From NCBI GenBank assembly GCA_963977065.1, contig CAXBNF010000006.1, positions 51,720-115,719 on the forward strand: a stretch of 64,000 nucleotides of DNA, in the 5' to 3' direction. The number at the start of each line of letters is the position of its first letter. The first letter of the stretch is position 1. Below are positions 34,389-41,191 of the stretch, one piece after another. The notes beneath the pieces were generated by a model. That model did no database searches. It was not told where the DNA came from and saw only the letters and a list, made by a program, of their open reading frames with translations. Origin of the DNA: Planktosalinus sp963977065 (GTDB lineage Bacteria; Bacteroidota; Bacteroidia; Flavobacteriales; Flavobacteriaceae). A program made the translations under genes and the position numbers.

Positions 34389-35117
34389 TCATGATGTATC
34401 AAAACTTATTTTCTGTTGTAAATCCTTATCAATCTTTTCCCTTTTTTGAATTGCTTCTTTTTTGGCAGCTGCTTTCTGAGCTTTGAGAAATTTTATTTTT
34501 GCTTCTTGTTGATTAGACAAAACTTCATCAGATAATTTTTTGATGTCTAATTTGAAAGAAGCATACCATCCCCTGGTTTTAAAATCAGTAACAACTAATC
34601 CCCAACCCAATTGAAGCTCAAGTTTAATTTTGTCAATATGATATCTCTTAGCGTATTTTTGCAAGGGAACTGATAATTCAGAATAATCTTTTACAGCGTG
34701 AGTTTTCCCATCCATCCGGGCCAACCAGAAGTAATTCGTTATTTTGCAGTATGGCTTCTCTCCCATAATACTTTTCAAAGCTAAAAATCCCAATAAGCAT
34801 AACTTTTCAAATTCATCTTTATATTCATTACGGTATTGCCAGTAAGTTTTTATAACAATACCTGATCTTGGACTTTTTTTTGGTATAGTCTCATAAATCT
34901 CTTCAGCACACGCTAACGTAATTTCAGGTTCATAAAGAGTTACACCAAAATATTTTGCACTTGCTAAAAACTTTTCAGTTTCATCTCCAAATTGAAGATC
35001 CCCGGAATGTTCATATAGCGCATACCTCAAAATATCCTCTAAAACTTTATCACTATCAATAAGGAAATTTTCAAGCAGTTGAATTGGAAAATTAAAGTGT
35101 GTAGGCTTTTTACTCAT
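34389..35117 (-). CDS. unknown island protein with strong Shine-Dalgarno
   Basis: A 242-aa protein, start MSKKPTHFNF at 35117. The start is fixed by an unusually strong Shine-Dalgarno sequence, AAAGGAGG six bases before the ATG, rare in Bacteroidetes. The C-terminal 50 residues are Lys/Ala-rich and helical. The position next to iteron-like repeats suggests a replication or regulatory role, but no initiator motif is recognised, so this is context only. Confidence 0.65.
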   Translation of the reverse strand: MSKKPTHFNFPIQLLENFLIDSDKVLEDILRYALYEHSGDLQFGDETEKFLASAKYFGVTLYEPEITLACAEEIYETIPKKSPRSGIVIKTYWQYRNEYKDEFEKLCLLGFLALKSIMGEKPYCKITNYFWLARMDGKTHAVKDYSELSVPLQKYAKRYHIDKIKLELQLGWGLVVTDFKTRGWYASFKLDIKKLSDEVLSNQQEAKIKFLKAQKAAAKKEAIQKREKIDKDLQQKISFDTS

Positions 35118-35203
35118 TCCGCACCTCCTTTCTTCCATTAATAACTCGATTATATAGCCTTCTCCGGAGCCTACAAGTGATAGGAAAACAATGTTTTAGG
35201 GCA

Positions 35204-35233
35204 TTGTTTATTGATTTTATTTTTATATATTTG
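35204..35233 (+). promoter_or_regulatory. promoter of a predicted island small RNA
   Basis: TTG at 35204-35206, a 19-bp spacer and perfect TATATTTG at 35226-35233. It is oriented opposite to all neighbouring genes and lies 60 bp before a terminator hairpin. Confidence 0.5.
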
Positions 35234-35239
35234 GCTTGC

Positions 35240-35311
35240 ATAGCTTTTAGTGTATATGGGTTCACACTACAAAAGGCCAGGTAGTCATAAAAACTAACTG
35301 GCCTTTTCTTT
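35240..35311 (+). ncRNA. predicted ~70-nt small RNA
   Basis: The predicted transcript starts about 7 nt after the TATATTTG box and ends in the hairpin-T-run at 35271-35311. No ORF of note. Its 3' end is antisense to the last codons and 3' end of the first HTH gene (stop at 35294), so it could regulate that mRNA. Prediction from promoter and terminator only. Confidence 0.4.
35271..35311. terminator. bidirectional intrinsic terminator
   Basis: AAAAGGCCAG (35271-35280) and CTGGCCTTTT (35298-35307) form a 10-bp stem with A and T tracts on both sides, so it can stop the minus-strand HTH operon and the predicted plus-strand small RNA. Confidence 0.75.
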
Positions 35312-35572
35312 TAATGTTAAACTCTCTTCGATTTCCGATCGCTTCAGATATCTCTTTCCTCCAATCCCATAGACTTTTAACTTATTTTGCTTCTCCCAAC
35401 GGTGTAAAGTTACAGGAGATATGCCCAGAAGCTCACAGGCTTCTTCAGGTGAAATTAAATCGTTTTGTGTGGGGGTTTGGGTCTGGTTTTGTTCAATCAG
35501 AGTTCTTAAGTCATTTAATGACTTCTCTATACTCTGCATTTTTGTTTCGAGTATTTGAAATGGGTTCTCCAT
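35294..35572 (-). CDS. excisionase-like HTH protein B
   Basis: A 92-aa protein with an N-terminal coiled coil (about 1-35) and a MerR/Xis-type HTH (LISPEEACELLGISPVTLHRWEKQNKLKV) followed by a short wing (GGKRYLKRSEIEESL). Such proteins are directionality factors or regulators in Bacteroidetes mobile elements. It overlaps its paralogue by 62 bp in another frame, so the two are translationally linked. Confidence 0.83.
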   Translation of the reverse strand: MENPFQILETKMQSIEKSLNDLRTLIEQNQTQTPTQNDLISPEEACELLGISPVTLHRWEKQNKLKVYGIGGKRYLKRSEIEESLTLKEKAS

Positions 35573-35783
35573 CTTGCTCAGATGTTTGTGTGCCGGGTGT
35601 TGGCGAAATAGTGGGGTTATTCCTTAAGGAAAGGAATCGCTCAAGTTCATTTTCAGAAAACAAGAAGTTTCTTTTTTTGTGAGGATTAGCCGGTTTTAAT
35701 TTATTGTCACGACGTAAATAGCGTACATTGCTTTCAGTACAACCAAGTAGTTTAGCTACTTCCTCTGACGTGAAAAACTGCAT
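35511..35783 (-). CDS. excisionase-like HTH protein A
   Basis: A 90-aa protein with the HTH at its start (FFTSEEVAKLLGCTESNVRYLRRDNKLKPA) and a Pro/Thr-rich tail. It is first in a two-gene operon with its paralogue, and the 62-bp out-of-frame overlap encodes the tail of one and the coiled coil of the other. A promoter with operator-like repeats lies upstream at 35826-35867. Candidate excisionase. Confidence 0.82.
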   Translation of the reverse strand: MQFFTSEEVAKLLGCTESNVRYLRRDNKLKPANPHKKRNFLFSENELERFLSLRNNPTISPTPGTQTSEQDGEPISNTRNKNAEYREVIK

Positions 35784-35825
35784 TTAAAATTGATTGAAGG
35801 GTTGGCTCTGAGGCCGAAAGATTAA

Positions 35826-35867
35826 GATAGGTTTATAAATTTCCTATCGGATAGTGAAGCAAATGTA
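35826..35867 (-). promoter_or_regulatory. promoter and operator of the HTH pair
   Basis: Minus-strand TACATTTG (35860-35867) is a perfect -7 box. Downstream of it are the inverted repeats GATAGG (35826-35831) / CCTATC (35843-35848) and CTATC-G-GATAG (35844-35854), overlapping the expected transcription start, as for an autoregulated HTH gene. Confidence 0.5.
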
Positions 35868-35952
35868 AATAAATATTTTCTTTTCGTATAAAGAAAATTG
35901 AATAATTTTTTTTGAGAGTTTGATAATTTGGCATAATACCTAAAGATAAAGT

Positions 35953-36399
35953 TCATAGTCTTATATACTTCGTTTTTTCATTTGTTCCGTCAAATCTTTC
36001 AATTTTTACAGCATCATTTTGAAAAAATTCAATTTCTATATCTATTGTATTAAGTTCACCAGAAGCCTGCCTGAAGGTATATTTATAATTGTTAGAATCT
36101 GTCTTTAACCAGGTGAATTCTGTTAAAAGATCTTCAAGTAAAGAACATTCCTGATCCTTGTCAAGGAAATACAACCAAGAATCTACAGAACCGTCACTTT
36201 TAAAAATGAATGTGTTTTGGTACGAACAATCTTCTGGACTGTGTATGGTTTCAGTTTCTGAGCCATCAGTATTAATCAAAATGTAACTGTATTGCTTCCA
36301 TTCTCCAATTAAAGGGTCTTGTATATTATTACCGTCATCAGAACTACATCCGGAAAGTGTCAGAACTCCAATAAAAAGTATTGTTATTAGCTTTTTCAT
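35953..36399 (-). CDS. lipocalin-like lipoprotein, island cargo
   Basis: A 148-aa lipoprotein: MKKLITILFIGVLTLSGCSS gives a lipobox with Cys18. The mature part contains DPLIGEWKQYSYIL and beta strands as in small lipocalin-like proteins common in Flavobacteriia. ATG at 36399 is chosen by the signal peptide. It is the last gene before attR and probable cargo. Binding partner unknown. Confidence 0.78.
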   Translation of the reverse strand: MKKLITILFIGVLTLSGCSSDDGNNIQDPLIGEWKQYSYILINTDGSETETIHSPEDCSYQNTFIFKSDGSVDSWLYFLDKDQECSLLEDLLTEFTWLKTDSNNYKYTFRQASGELNTIDIEIEFFQNDAVKIERFDGTNEKTKYIRL

Positions 36400-36559
36400 T
36401 ATGGTTGTATTTAATTTATACACAACAATATAGGAATTATTTTCATTAAGAGAGTGGCAATTTAGGCACATTTACAAACCCAGTGATACCAAGGCCCGAA
36501 GGTTTTCAGATGGTCATAACATGCACGAGGGGCAAAGTGTTTAAAATTAAGGCTTCATA

Positions 36560-36648
36560 ATTTTATTGGGGTCACTTACGCGCGCGTGAAAAATTGAGTA
36601 ATGATAGGGTGCTCTCGATTTTGTTGGGGTCACTCGCGCGGGCGAAAA
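36560..36648. repeat. two TTGGGGTCACT-type direct repeats
   Basis: Related 31-33 bp units at 36560-36592 and 36618-36648, spaced 58 bp, share ATTTTRTTGGGGTCACTYR then a CG-rich part unusual for this genome. No copy is seen at the left end. Confidence 0.55.
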
Positions 36649-36780
36649 GTGTGAGGTTAAAAAATACTCGCAATTACTCGCATTGAAATTGTTAATTACC
36701 CCAAGATTACCACAAGGGTACAGGAATTACAAAAATAGGATGAAGCACCAGTAAAATAAGCGGTTCACCTGATGAACAAC

Positions 36781-36808
36781 GGTAAGATTACGGTAAGATT
36801 ACGGTAAG
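36781..36808. repeat. GGTAAGATTAC tandem repeat
   Basis: An 11-bp unit repeated two and a half times without change. A looser AAGATTACC occurs about 70 bp upstream. Candidate protein-binding array. Confidence 0.55.
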
Positions 36809-36948
36809 GGTAGAAAATTAATAAATGTCACAAAACGTCACGGTTTGAAATGAACTTATTTCATTTTGTTTCCTATGGTAAAAATTTTCTGAGAAATATT
36901 TATATTTGTATAAATTCTCCCATTTAGCCATGAGGTAGAATTTGAACA

Positions 36949-36976
36949 GACTATGAGGGTTCCGGCCCTCATAGTC
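36949..36976. repeat. perfect 11-bp-stem palindrome
   Basis: GACTATGAGGG (36949-36959), a 6-nt loop, CCCTCATAGTC (36966-36976). There is no strong T-run on either side, so it is not a standard terminator; a protein-bound or single-strand hairpin is possible. Confidence 0.55.
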
Positions 36977-37005
36977 GCTTTAAAAAATTCCTTTACAGAT
37001 TTTAA

Positions 37006-37023
37006 GTGTGCAAATCGTGTGCA
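37006..37023. promoter_or_regulatory. candidate integrase arm-type site, right
   Basis: GTGTGCAAATCGTGTGCA matches the left site (26453-26470) at 16 of 18 positions and lies 58 bp inside attR. Confidence 0.45.
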
Positions 37024-37033
37024 ATAAATGAAA

Positions 37034-37074
37034 TAAAAAAACCCTAACTAATTGTTTTAAAATTAATTAAGGTT
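37034..37074 (-). terminator. ssrA terminator
   Basis: On the minus strand AACCTTAATTAATT and AATTAGTTAGGGTT form a 14-bp stem with two G-T wobbles, ending in a seven-T run. It lies 6 bp after the mature tmRNA 3' end and inside the element, so the element supplies this terminator to its host gene. Confidence 0.75.
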
Positions 37075-37079
37075 TTATT

Positions 37080-37478
37080 TGGTGGAGTCGGAGGGATTCG
37101 AACCCTCGTCCAAACAAGTAATAAAACAGCTTTCTACACGCTTAGTTTTTTATTGATTTTTGTGACAACACCGGAAAAAAACATCCAAAGCTGTCCTTAG
37201 TCTCAATTGAGTTTCAAAATCACATCAAGACCCTGTGATTTCTAGGTTTACTTTTACGATGTCTCTATATCAATTGCCGCAAACCAAGGCCGTTGAGAGA
37301 CATCCTGCTTTCCAACCTAGTTGGACGAGGCATTATCCTACTGTAATTCGGATTATGCAGCTAGGGCGTAGTTATCTTCGCCGTTTAAAAAGTGTGAATT
37401 ATGAGATTTACGAGCTGTAACCCAGCGCTCGGCGTGCTTACTTTCCCATTAGTCTCGCTGTCAAAACCAGTCGACCCC
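37080..37478 (-). ncRNA. ssrA: transfer-messenger RNA
   Basis: Rescues stalled ribosomes and tags the nascent peptide. The acceptor stem pairs GGGGTCG at the 5' end (37478-37472) with CGACTCC before ACCA at the 3' end, with CCA encoded at 37080-37082. The T-arm is GAGGG-TTCGAAT-CCCTC. The tag frame at 37353-37382 reads GEDNYALAA then stop, ending in the conserved ALAA degron. Length is 399 nt. The last 15 bases form attR (37081-37095) of the integrative element but the gene is intact. Confidence 0.96.
37081..37095. repeat. attR within ssrA 3' end
   Basis: GGTGGAGTCGGAGGG, identical to attL at 26310-26324. It spans part of the acceptor stem and T-arm of the tmRNA, a common target of tyrosine integrases. 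Confidence 0.8.
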
Positions 37479-37508
37479 GTTAAAATAGTTTTCGCTTTAA
37501 GCGAAATG

Positions 37509-37540
37509 CAAAGATACAGCTTAAAAGTTTATCTTTGCAA
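37509..37540 (-). promoter_or_regulatory. ssrA promoter
   Basis: Minus-strand TTG (37538-37540), 21-bp spacer and TATCTTTG (37509-37516). The start would be about 24 nt before the mature 5' end, leaving a leader for RNase P removal. It overlaps the divergent dehydrogenase promoter. Confidence 0.65.
37530..37537 (+). promoter_or_regulatory. -7 box of the dehydrogenase gene
   Basis: TATCTTTG, 34 bp before the ATG at 37572. It lies inside the ssrA promoter spacer on the other strand, so the two promoters probably compete. Confidence 0.55.
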
Positions 37541-37571
37541 ACCTATAGTATCATTACAAAAAACATTCCAA

Positions 37572-38789
37572 ATGCCTGTAAAATTTGCAATTATTAAAGA
37601 ACGAAAGAATCCGCCGGACAGACGTGTCGTTTTTTCGCCTGAAAAGTGTCAAGAAGTCATACAGCAGTTTCCCGATGCCCAAATTATAGTAGAATCTTCA
37701 GACATTCGTGTTTTTCCTGATAACGCTTACCGCGAAAGTGGAATTGAATTAGCAGAAGACGTGAGTGACTGTGACGTGATGATTGGAGTTAAAGAAGTAC
37801 CCATTTCTGCATTGATTCCGAATAAAAAATATTTTTTCTTCAGTCACACCATAAAAAAACAACCCTATAACCGAAACTTACTTAAAGCAATTCTTGAAAA
37901 AAACATCGAGCTGTATGACCATGAAACCATAGTGGATGAAAGTGGTCACCGCTTAATTGGTTTTGGACGTTATGCCGGTTTGGTTGGAGCCTATAATGGT
38001 TTCAGAGCATTGGGAAAAAGAGATGGATTGTTTGATTTGCCCAAAGTAGAACACCTTGCTGATTTGGACGCCGTAAAAGCTGAATTGGATAAAATAAAAC
38101 TACCCAACATAAAAATTGTACTTACCGGAAGGGGTAAAGTAGCTTATGGTGCCAAGGAAATTCTAGACCATATGCAAATCCCTGAAGTTTCCATTGAAGA
38201 TTTTTTATCTAAACCATTCAACCAAGCTGTTTTTTGCTTTATTGATGTAATGGATTACAACAAGCGCAAAGATGGGCAACCCGGAGATAAAAGAGCTTTT
38301 TTCAGGGATCCTTCAGGTTACAAGAGTGACTTTATGCGTTTTGCTAAAGTAAGCGACATGCTCATCACGGGTCATTTTTATGGTGATGGTGCTCCTTTTT
38401 TCTTCACTAGAGAAGATGCTAAACAGCCCGACTTTAAAATTAATCTGGTGGCTGATATTTCCTGTGACATTGACGGCCCCATTGCCTGCACTATAAGACC
38501 TTCAACCATAGCAAATCCTTTTTATGGATATGACCCAGAATCTGAAAAAGAAGTAGCTTTTGATGCTTCCGGTGCGATTACAGTAATGGCCGTTGATAAT
38601 TTACCCTGTGAATTACCCAAAGACGCCAGTGAAGGTTTTGGAGAGATGTTTATGAAAAATGTGCTTCCCGCTTTTTTTAATGGAGATAAGGACGGGGTAC
38701 TAAAGAGAGCCTTAATTACCAAAGACGGAAAACTCACCCAGCGATTTGCTTATTTACAAGGGTTTGTTGATGAAAAAACTGTGATTTAA
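37572..38789 (+). CDS. saccharopine/alanine dehydrogenase-like enzyme
   Basis: A 405-aa NAD(P)-dependent oxidoreductase with the alanine dehydrogenase/transhydrogenase N-terminal domain (MPVKFAIIKERKNPPDRRVV) and a Rossmann domain (KIVLTGRGKVAYGAKEIL, with GxGxxxxG-like spacing). It resembles lysine-forming saccharopine dehydrogenases as well as alanine dehydrogenases; which substrate is used cannot be told from sequence alone. The longer frame from 37401 is rejected because it runs through ssrA and its promoter. Followed by a structured intergenic stretch. Confidence 0.82.
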   Translation: MPVKFAIIKERKNPPDRRVVFSPEKCQEVIQQFPDAQIIVESSDIRVFPDNAYRESGIELAEDVSDCDVMIGVKEVPISALIPNKKYFFFSHTIKKQPYNRNLLKAILEKNIELYDHETIVDESGHRLIGFGRYAGLVGAYNGFRALGKRDGLFDLPKVEHLADLDAVKAELDKIKLPNIKIVLTGRGKVAYGAKEILDHMQIPEVSIEDFLSKPFNQAVFCFIDVMDYNKRKDGQPGDKRAFFRDPSGYKSDFMRFAKVSDMLITGHFYGDGAPFFFTREDAKQPDFKINLVADISCDIDGPIACTIRPSTIANPFYGYDPESEKEVAFDASGAITVMAVDNLPCELPKDASEGFGEMFMKNVLPAFFNGDKDGVLKRALITKDGKLTQRFAYLQGFVDEKTVI

Positions 38790-38791
38790 CA

Positions 38792-38895
38792 AAAAGCCCC
38801 TTTAAAAAACAGGAAAAACCCCCTTGTCTGGTATAAGGCAATTGACGCATCTTTACAGTGCTTTATTAGTTGGGGAGCTAATACTGCGGGCTTTT
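38792..38895 (+). ncRNA. candidate structured RNA with pseudoknot potential
   Basis: AAAAGCCC (38792-38799) and GGGCTTTT (38888-38895) enclose 88 nt. Inside, TATTAG/CTAATA (38864-38869, 38878-38883) forms a hairpin whose loop TTGGGGAG can pair with the CCCCC at 38819-38823. Either strand could be the active one; no promoter box is visible, so it may be a 3' UTR element of the dehydrogenase mRNA. No known family is recognised. Confidence 0.35.
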
Positions 38896-38900
38896 ATTAA

Positions 38901-38933
38901 AAAAGGTTGTAGCGCCAGCTTCAACCTTTTTTT
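38901..38933. terminator. bidirectional terminator
   Basis: AAAAGGTTG and CAACCTTTT form the outer stem, with an inner AGC-GCCA-GCT stem, followed by T-runs on the plus strand and A/T on the other. It separates the dehydrogenase from the converging small membrane gene. Confidence 0.75.
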
Positions 38934-38957
38934 GCTAAATGATTTTATCTAATCCTA

Positions 38958-39101
38958 CTACTCTTCAGATTTTTTCTTTTTATCATTGTTCATCATTAAA
39001 TAGACCCCGGCGATTAAACCAACAATAACGAGTCCAAAAATGACAATCATTATAAAAGCGCCATTTGTATAATTGTAAAGAGGGATGGTGAGTTGTGTCA
39101 T
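38958..39101 (-). CDS. small single-pass membrane protein
   Basis: A 47-aa protein, MTQLTIPLYNYTNGAF then one transmembrane helix (IMIVIFGLVIVGLIAGVYLM) and a Lys/Glu tail. ATG at 39101 is chosen over the longer frame. Small proteins of this shape are common in Flavobacteriia but have no assigned function. Confidence 0.6.
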   Translation of the reverse strand: MTQLTIPLYNYTNGAFIMIVIFGLVIVGLIAGVYLMMNNDKKKKSEE

Positions 39102-39221
39102 GCTTTCAGAATTTAGAAAACAAATGTGGCAAGAAGATTTGAGTTTAAAAATGATAAAAGTCATTATAATATTTTGACTTATAACTTTTATTTTATGTGA
39201 CTTATTGAAAAAGGTAATTTT

Positions 39222-41186
39222 TTAATATTCCTTTTCCAAAATTAATTGGGAGTTGTTTTGAATTAACACTAACTCATTGAAAAGATCTTTAATACCATTG
39301 TATTGCTCACTGGCAAATTCTTCTCTATCAATAATAAAAGTAAGTCTTAAATCAATTTGATTGCTGTTTTCAGTTATTAAGTATTTTAATTCAGCCGTGC
39401 GGTCACCAATTCTAAAGGTTTTATTTTCAGGTAATTTGGGTAGTTTAAAAGAAGGGTCTATTTTTAGAGAAATTTGATAAATAAAGTTTTGTTTATATCC
39501 AAAGTTAATTGGATAATTTCTAATTTTAAGTTTGAAAGGGTTTTCAGAAAAGAAAGATTTTAAAAACGGATTGAGAAAGTATAAATTATCTTGCTTTTCT
39601 ATGGGAAATTCAAATTCAAATTCTTCAATTATGGGCTCCTCATTTGAAGTATTACGGTTAGTTTTTAGCCCTTTAATTGAGCTGTTTTTGTATTCTTTTT
39701 CTTTTGATTTTTTATACTCAACTTCATCAAAATTATCAAGTTTTGACCTAATTAATCTGTTAAAATGAATTGAATTTCTCTCTTTTACTACACCCTTCAT
39801 TAAACCCATAGAGTCAATTGTTGCTATTACATTAATTTGTTTAACACTTAGTGAAGCGGTCGAAATATCAAACCATTTGCTTTTGCCTTTATAATTCATC
39901 AATCTTCCGAAATGATTTAAACAACGAAGAGGCAATACGCCAAAGGAAGTAAATTTGTCTGTAGCATCAAGCAAATAAACTTGATTGTCTATAATAACTT
40001 TTACTATGAGATAGTCAAATTCAAGAAAGCTGGTATAAATCTGGTTTGGCAAACCATTGTTCCTTGTTGAAAGCAAGATAACATAGGACTCATAGCCCAG
40101 GCCAAGTAAGCTGTTCAATAAAGCAAGGTTTATTTCACTTACACTTCCTGATTTTTCACCAAAGGCATCTTTTAATTCTATAGTATCATCGATACTAAAA
40201 TAATTTTTGTTCCAAGTGTAATAGTTTTGAAAAAAAGCAAAGACTTGTTTTGCTTTTTCAAGATTATTTTCAATTTTTCTAATTTCCTCAGGAACCTTAT
40301 TTTTAAAAAAATTTTTATGATCTAATTCCTGTTGAATGATATTGTTTTTATTATAATCAACATCCAATTTATCCCAAGGTTTAAAATAAACTATCTTTCT
40401 GCCAAAGTAATTTGTATATTCCTGAATTTTAAAAACGATTCTTGAAATATAGTTTTTCTTACTTAACATATAATCTTCTTGCTCAAATGCCGGAATATCC
40501 TTCATAGCGAATTCCAAATATTCGCAATCAGCATTTATAAATAATACATCAGAAACTAGACACCTTTTCTTAATTACTGAAACTTCTTTATCAAGTTTTT
40601 TCTCCCCAATTAAAAATTTTCGATACACATAATTGAAGGGAATGGAGGCGCTAAATTCACTATAAATTTTTGGTAAACTACCCTGAAACTGCCAATCGTC
40701 AAAGGATAAATGGTAGGGTGAAGCAATGGTATAACGATATTCTAATATACTTCCATCTTTAACATTATTAAAGGAAAAAACCCTAGAGTGCCACCTTCCA
40801 TAATCATGTTGTGTAAAAATTTCATCAGGATTAACTTTATAAATTGTGTTGTCATTGATGGTTTGGGCCTCTAAATCTTCAACTCTTTCACCAAAAGTTG
40901 TTGAAGTGTAATAGGGAATTTCGATACTGGCGTCAAACTTTGCAACATTAAACACTTTAATTTTTGCATAATATTCATTAATTATCCAAACTCTATCTTC
41001 TTTAATCTGGAAATATAAATTTCCTTTTTCATATAAATAAATAGCAGAAGCATCTGCATCTTTATCATAAAACTCCATGTCAATTTCATTTTGAGAAGGT
41101 TTTCCAAATTCATGAACTATTCCAGGTTGCGAATAGCTTGTATATGAAAATAGAAAAGCAGTAATTAAAAAGAAGAATGACCTCAT
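39222..41186 (-). CDS. DUF3857/transglutaminase-like secreted protein
   Basis: A 654-aa exported protein: signal peptide MRSFFFLITAFLFSYTSYSQ, a beta-rich DUF3857-type N-terminal domain (about 40-250) and a transglutaminase-like core (about 290-430). The usual Cys-His-Asp triad is not clear; SEINLALLNSLLGLGYESY occupies the usual Cys region without a Cys, so it may be non-enzymatic. The C-terminus contains a DUF3858-like beta domain. It lies 5 bp after kdsA in the same direction. Confidence 0.78.
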   Translation of the reverse strand: MRSFFFLITAFLFSYTSYSQPGIVHEFGKPSQNEIDMEFYDKDADASAIYLYEKGNLYFQIKEDRVWIINEYYAKIKVFNVAKFDASIEIPYYTSTTFGERVEDLEAQTINDNTIYKVNPDEIFTQHDYGRWHSRVFSFNNVKDGSILEYRYTIASPYHLSFDDWQFQGSLPKIYSEFSASIPFNYVYRKFLIGEKKLDKEVSVIKKRCLVSDVLFINADCEYLEFAMKDIPAFEQEDYMLSKKNYISRIVFKIQEYTNYFGRKIVYFKPWDKLDVDYNKNNIIQQELDHKNFFKNKVPEEIRKIENNLEKAKQVFAFFQNYYTWNKNYFSIDDTIELKDAFGEKSGSVSEINLALLNSLLGLGYESYVILLSTRNNGLPNQIYTSFLEFDYLIVKVIIDNQVYLLDATDKFTSFGVLPLRCLNHFGRLMNYKGKSKWFDISTASLSVKQINVIATIDSMGLMKGVVKERNSIHFNRLIRSKLDNFDEVEYKKSKEKEYKNSSIKGLKTNRNTSNEEPIIEEFEFEFPIEKQDNLYFLNPFLKSFFSENPFKLKIRNYPINFGYKQNFIYQISLKIDPSFKLPKLPENKTFRIGDRTAELKYLITENSNQIDLRLTFIIDREEFASEQYNGIKDLFNELVLIQNNSQLILEKEY

Positions 41187-41191
41187 AGAGT

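Larger units (their letters stand above)
36472..37079. other. gene-free right end of the element
   Basis: No gene is seen in this 600-bp stretch. It is rich in short repeats: two copies of a TTGGGGTCACT-GCG-rich unit, a GGTAAGATTAC tandem, a long palindrome and a copy of the left arm-type motif. A TATATTTG box occurs at 36901-36908 but has no suitable -33 element. This is the expected layout of an attachment-site control region. Confidence 0.6.
26310..37095. mobile_element. 10.8-kb integrative element in ssrA
   Basis: Bounded by 15-bp direct repeats, one being the tmRNA 3' end, which is left intact at the right border. The left end carries a tyrosine integrase. The body holds an XRE repressor with divergent promoters, two excisionase-like HTH genes, iteron-like repeats, a retropepsin-like protease, a phage-tail-like protein and several unknowns. 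No terminase, portal, capsid, relaxase or type IV secretion gene is visible, so it is not a full prophage or conjugative element; a satellite or cryptic island fits best. Confidence 0.8.

Noticed and set aside
36901..36976. Small RNA from the TATATTTG box to the palindrome
   Set aside because: No TTG at a usable distance and no T-run after the palindrome, so promoter and terminator support is too weak.
37401..37571. N-terminal extension of the dehydrogenase frame
   Set aside because: It runs through the tmRNA gene and both promoters; family alignment supports the ATG at 37572.
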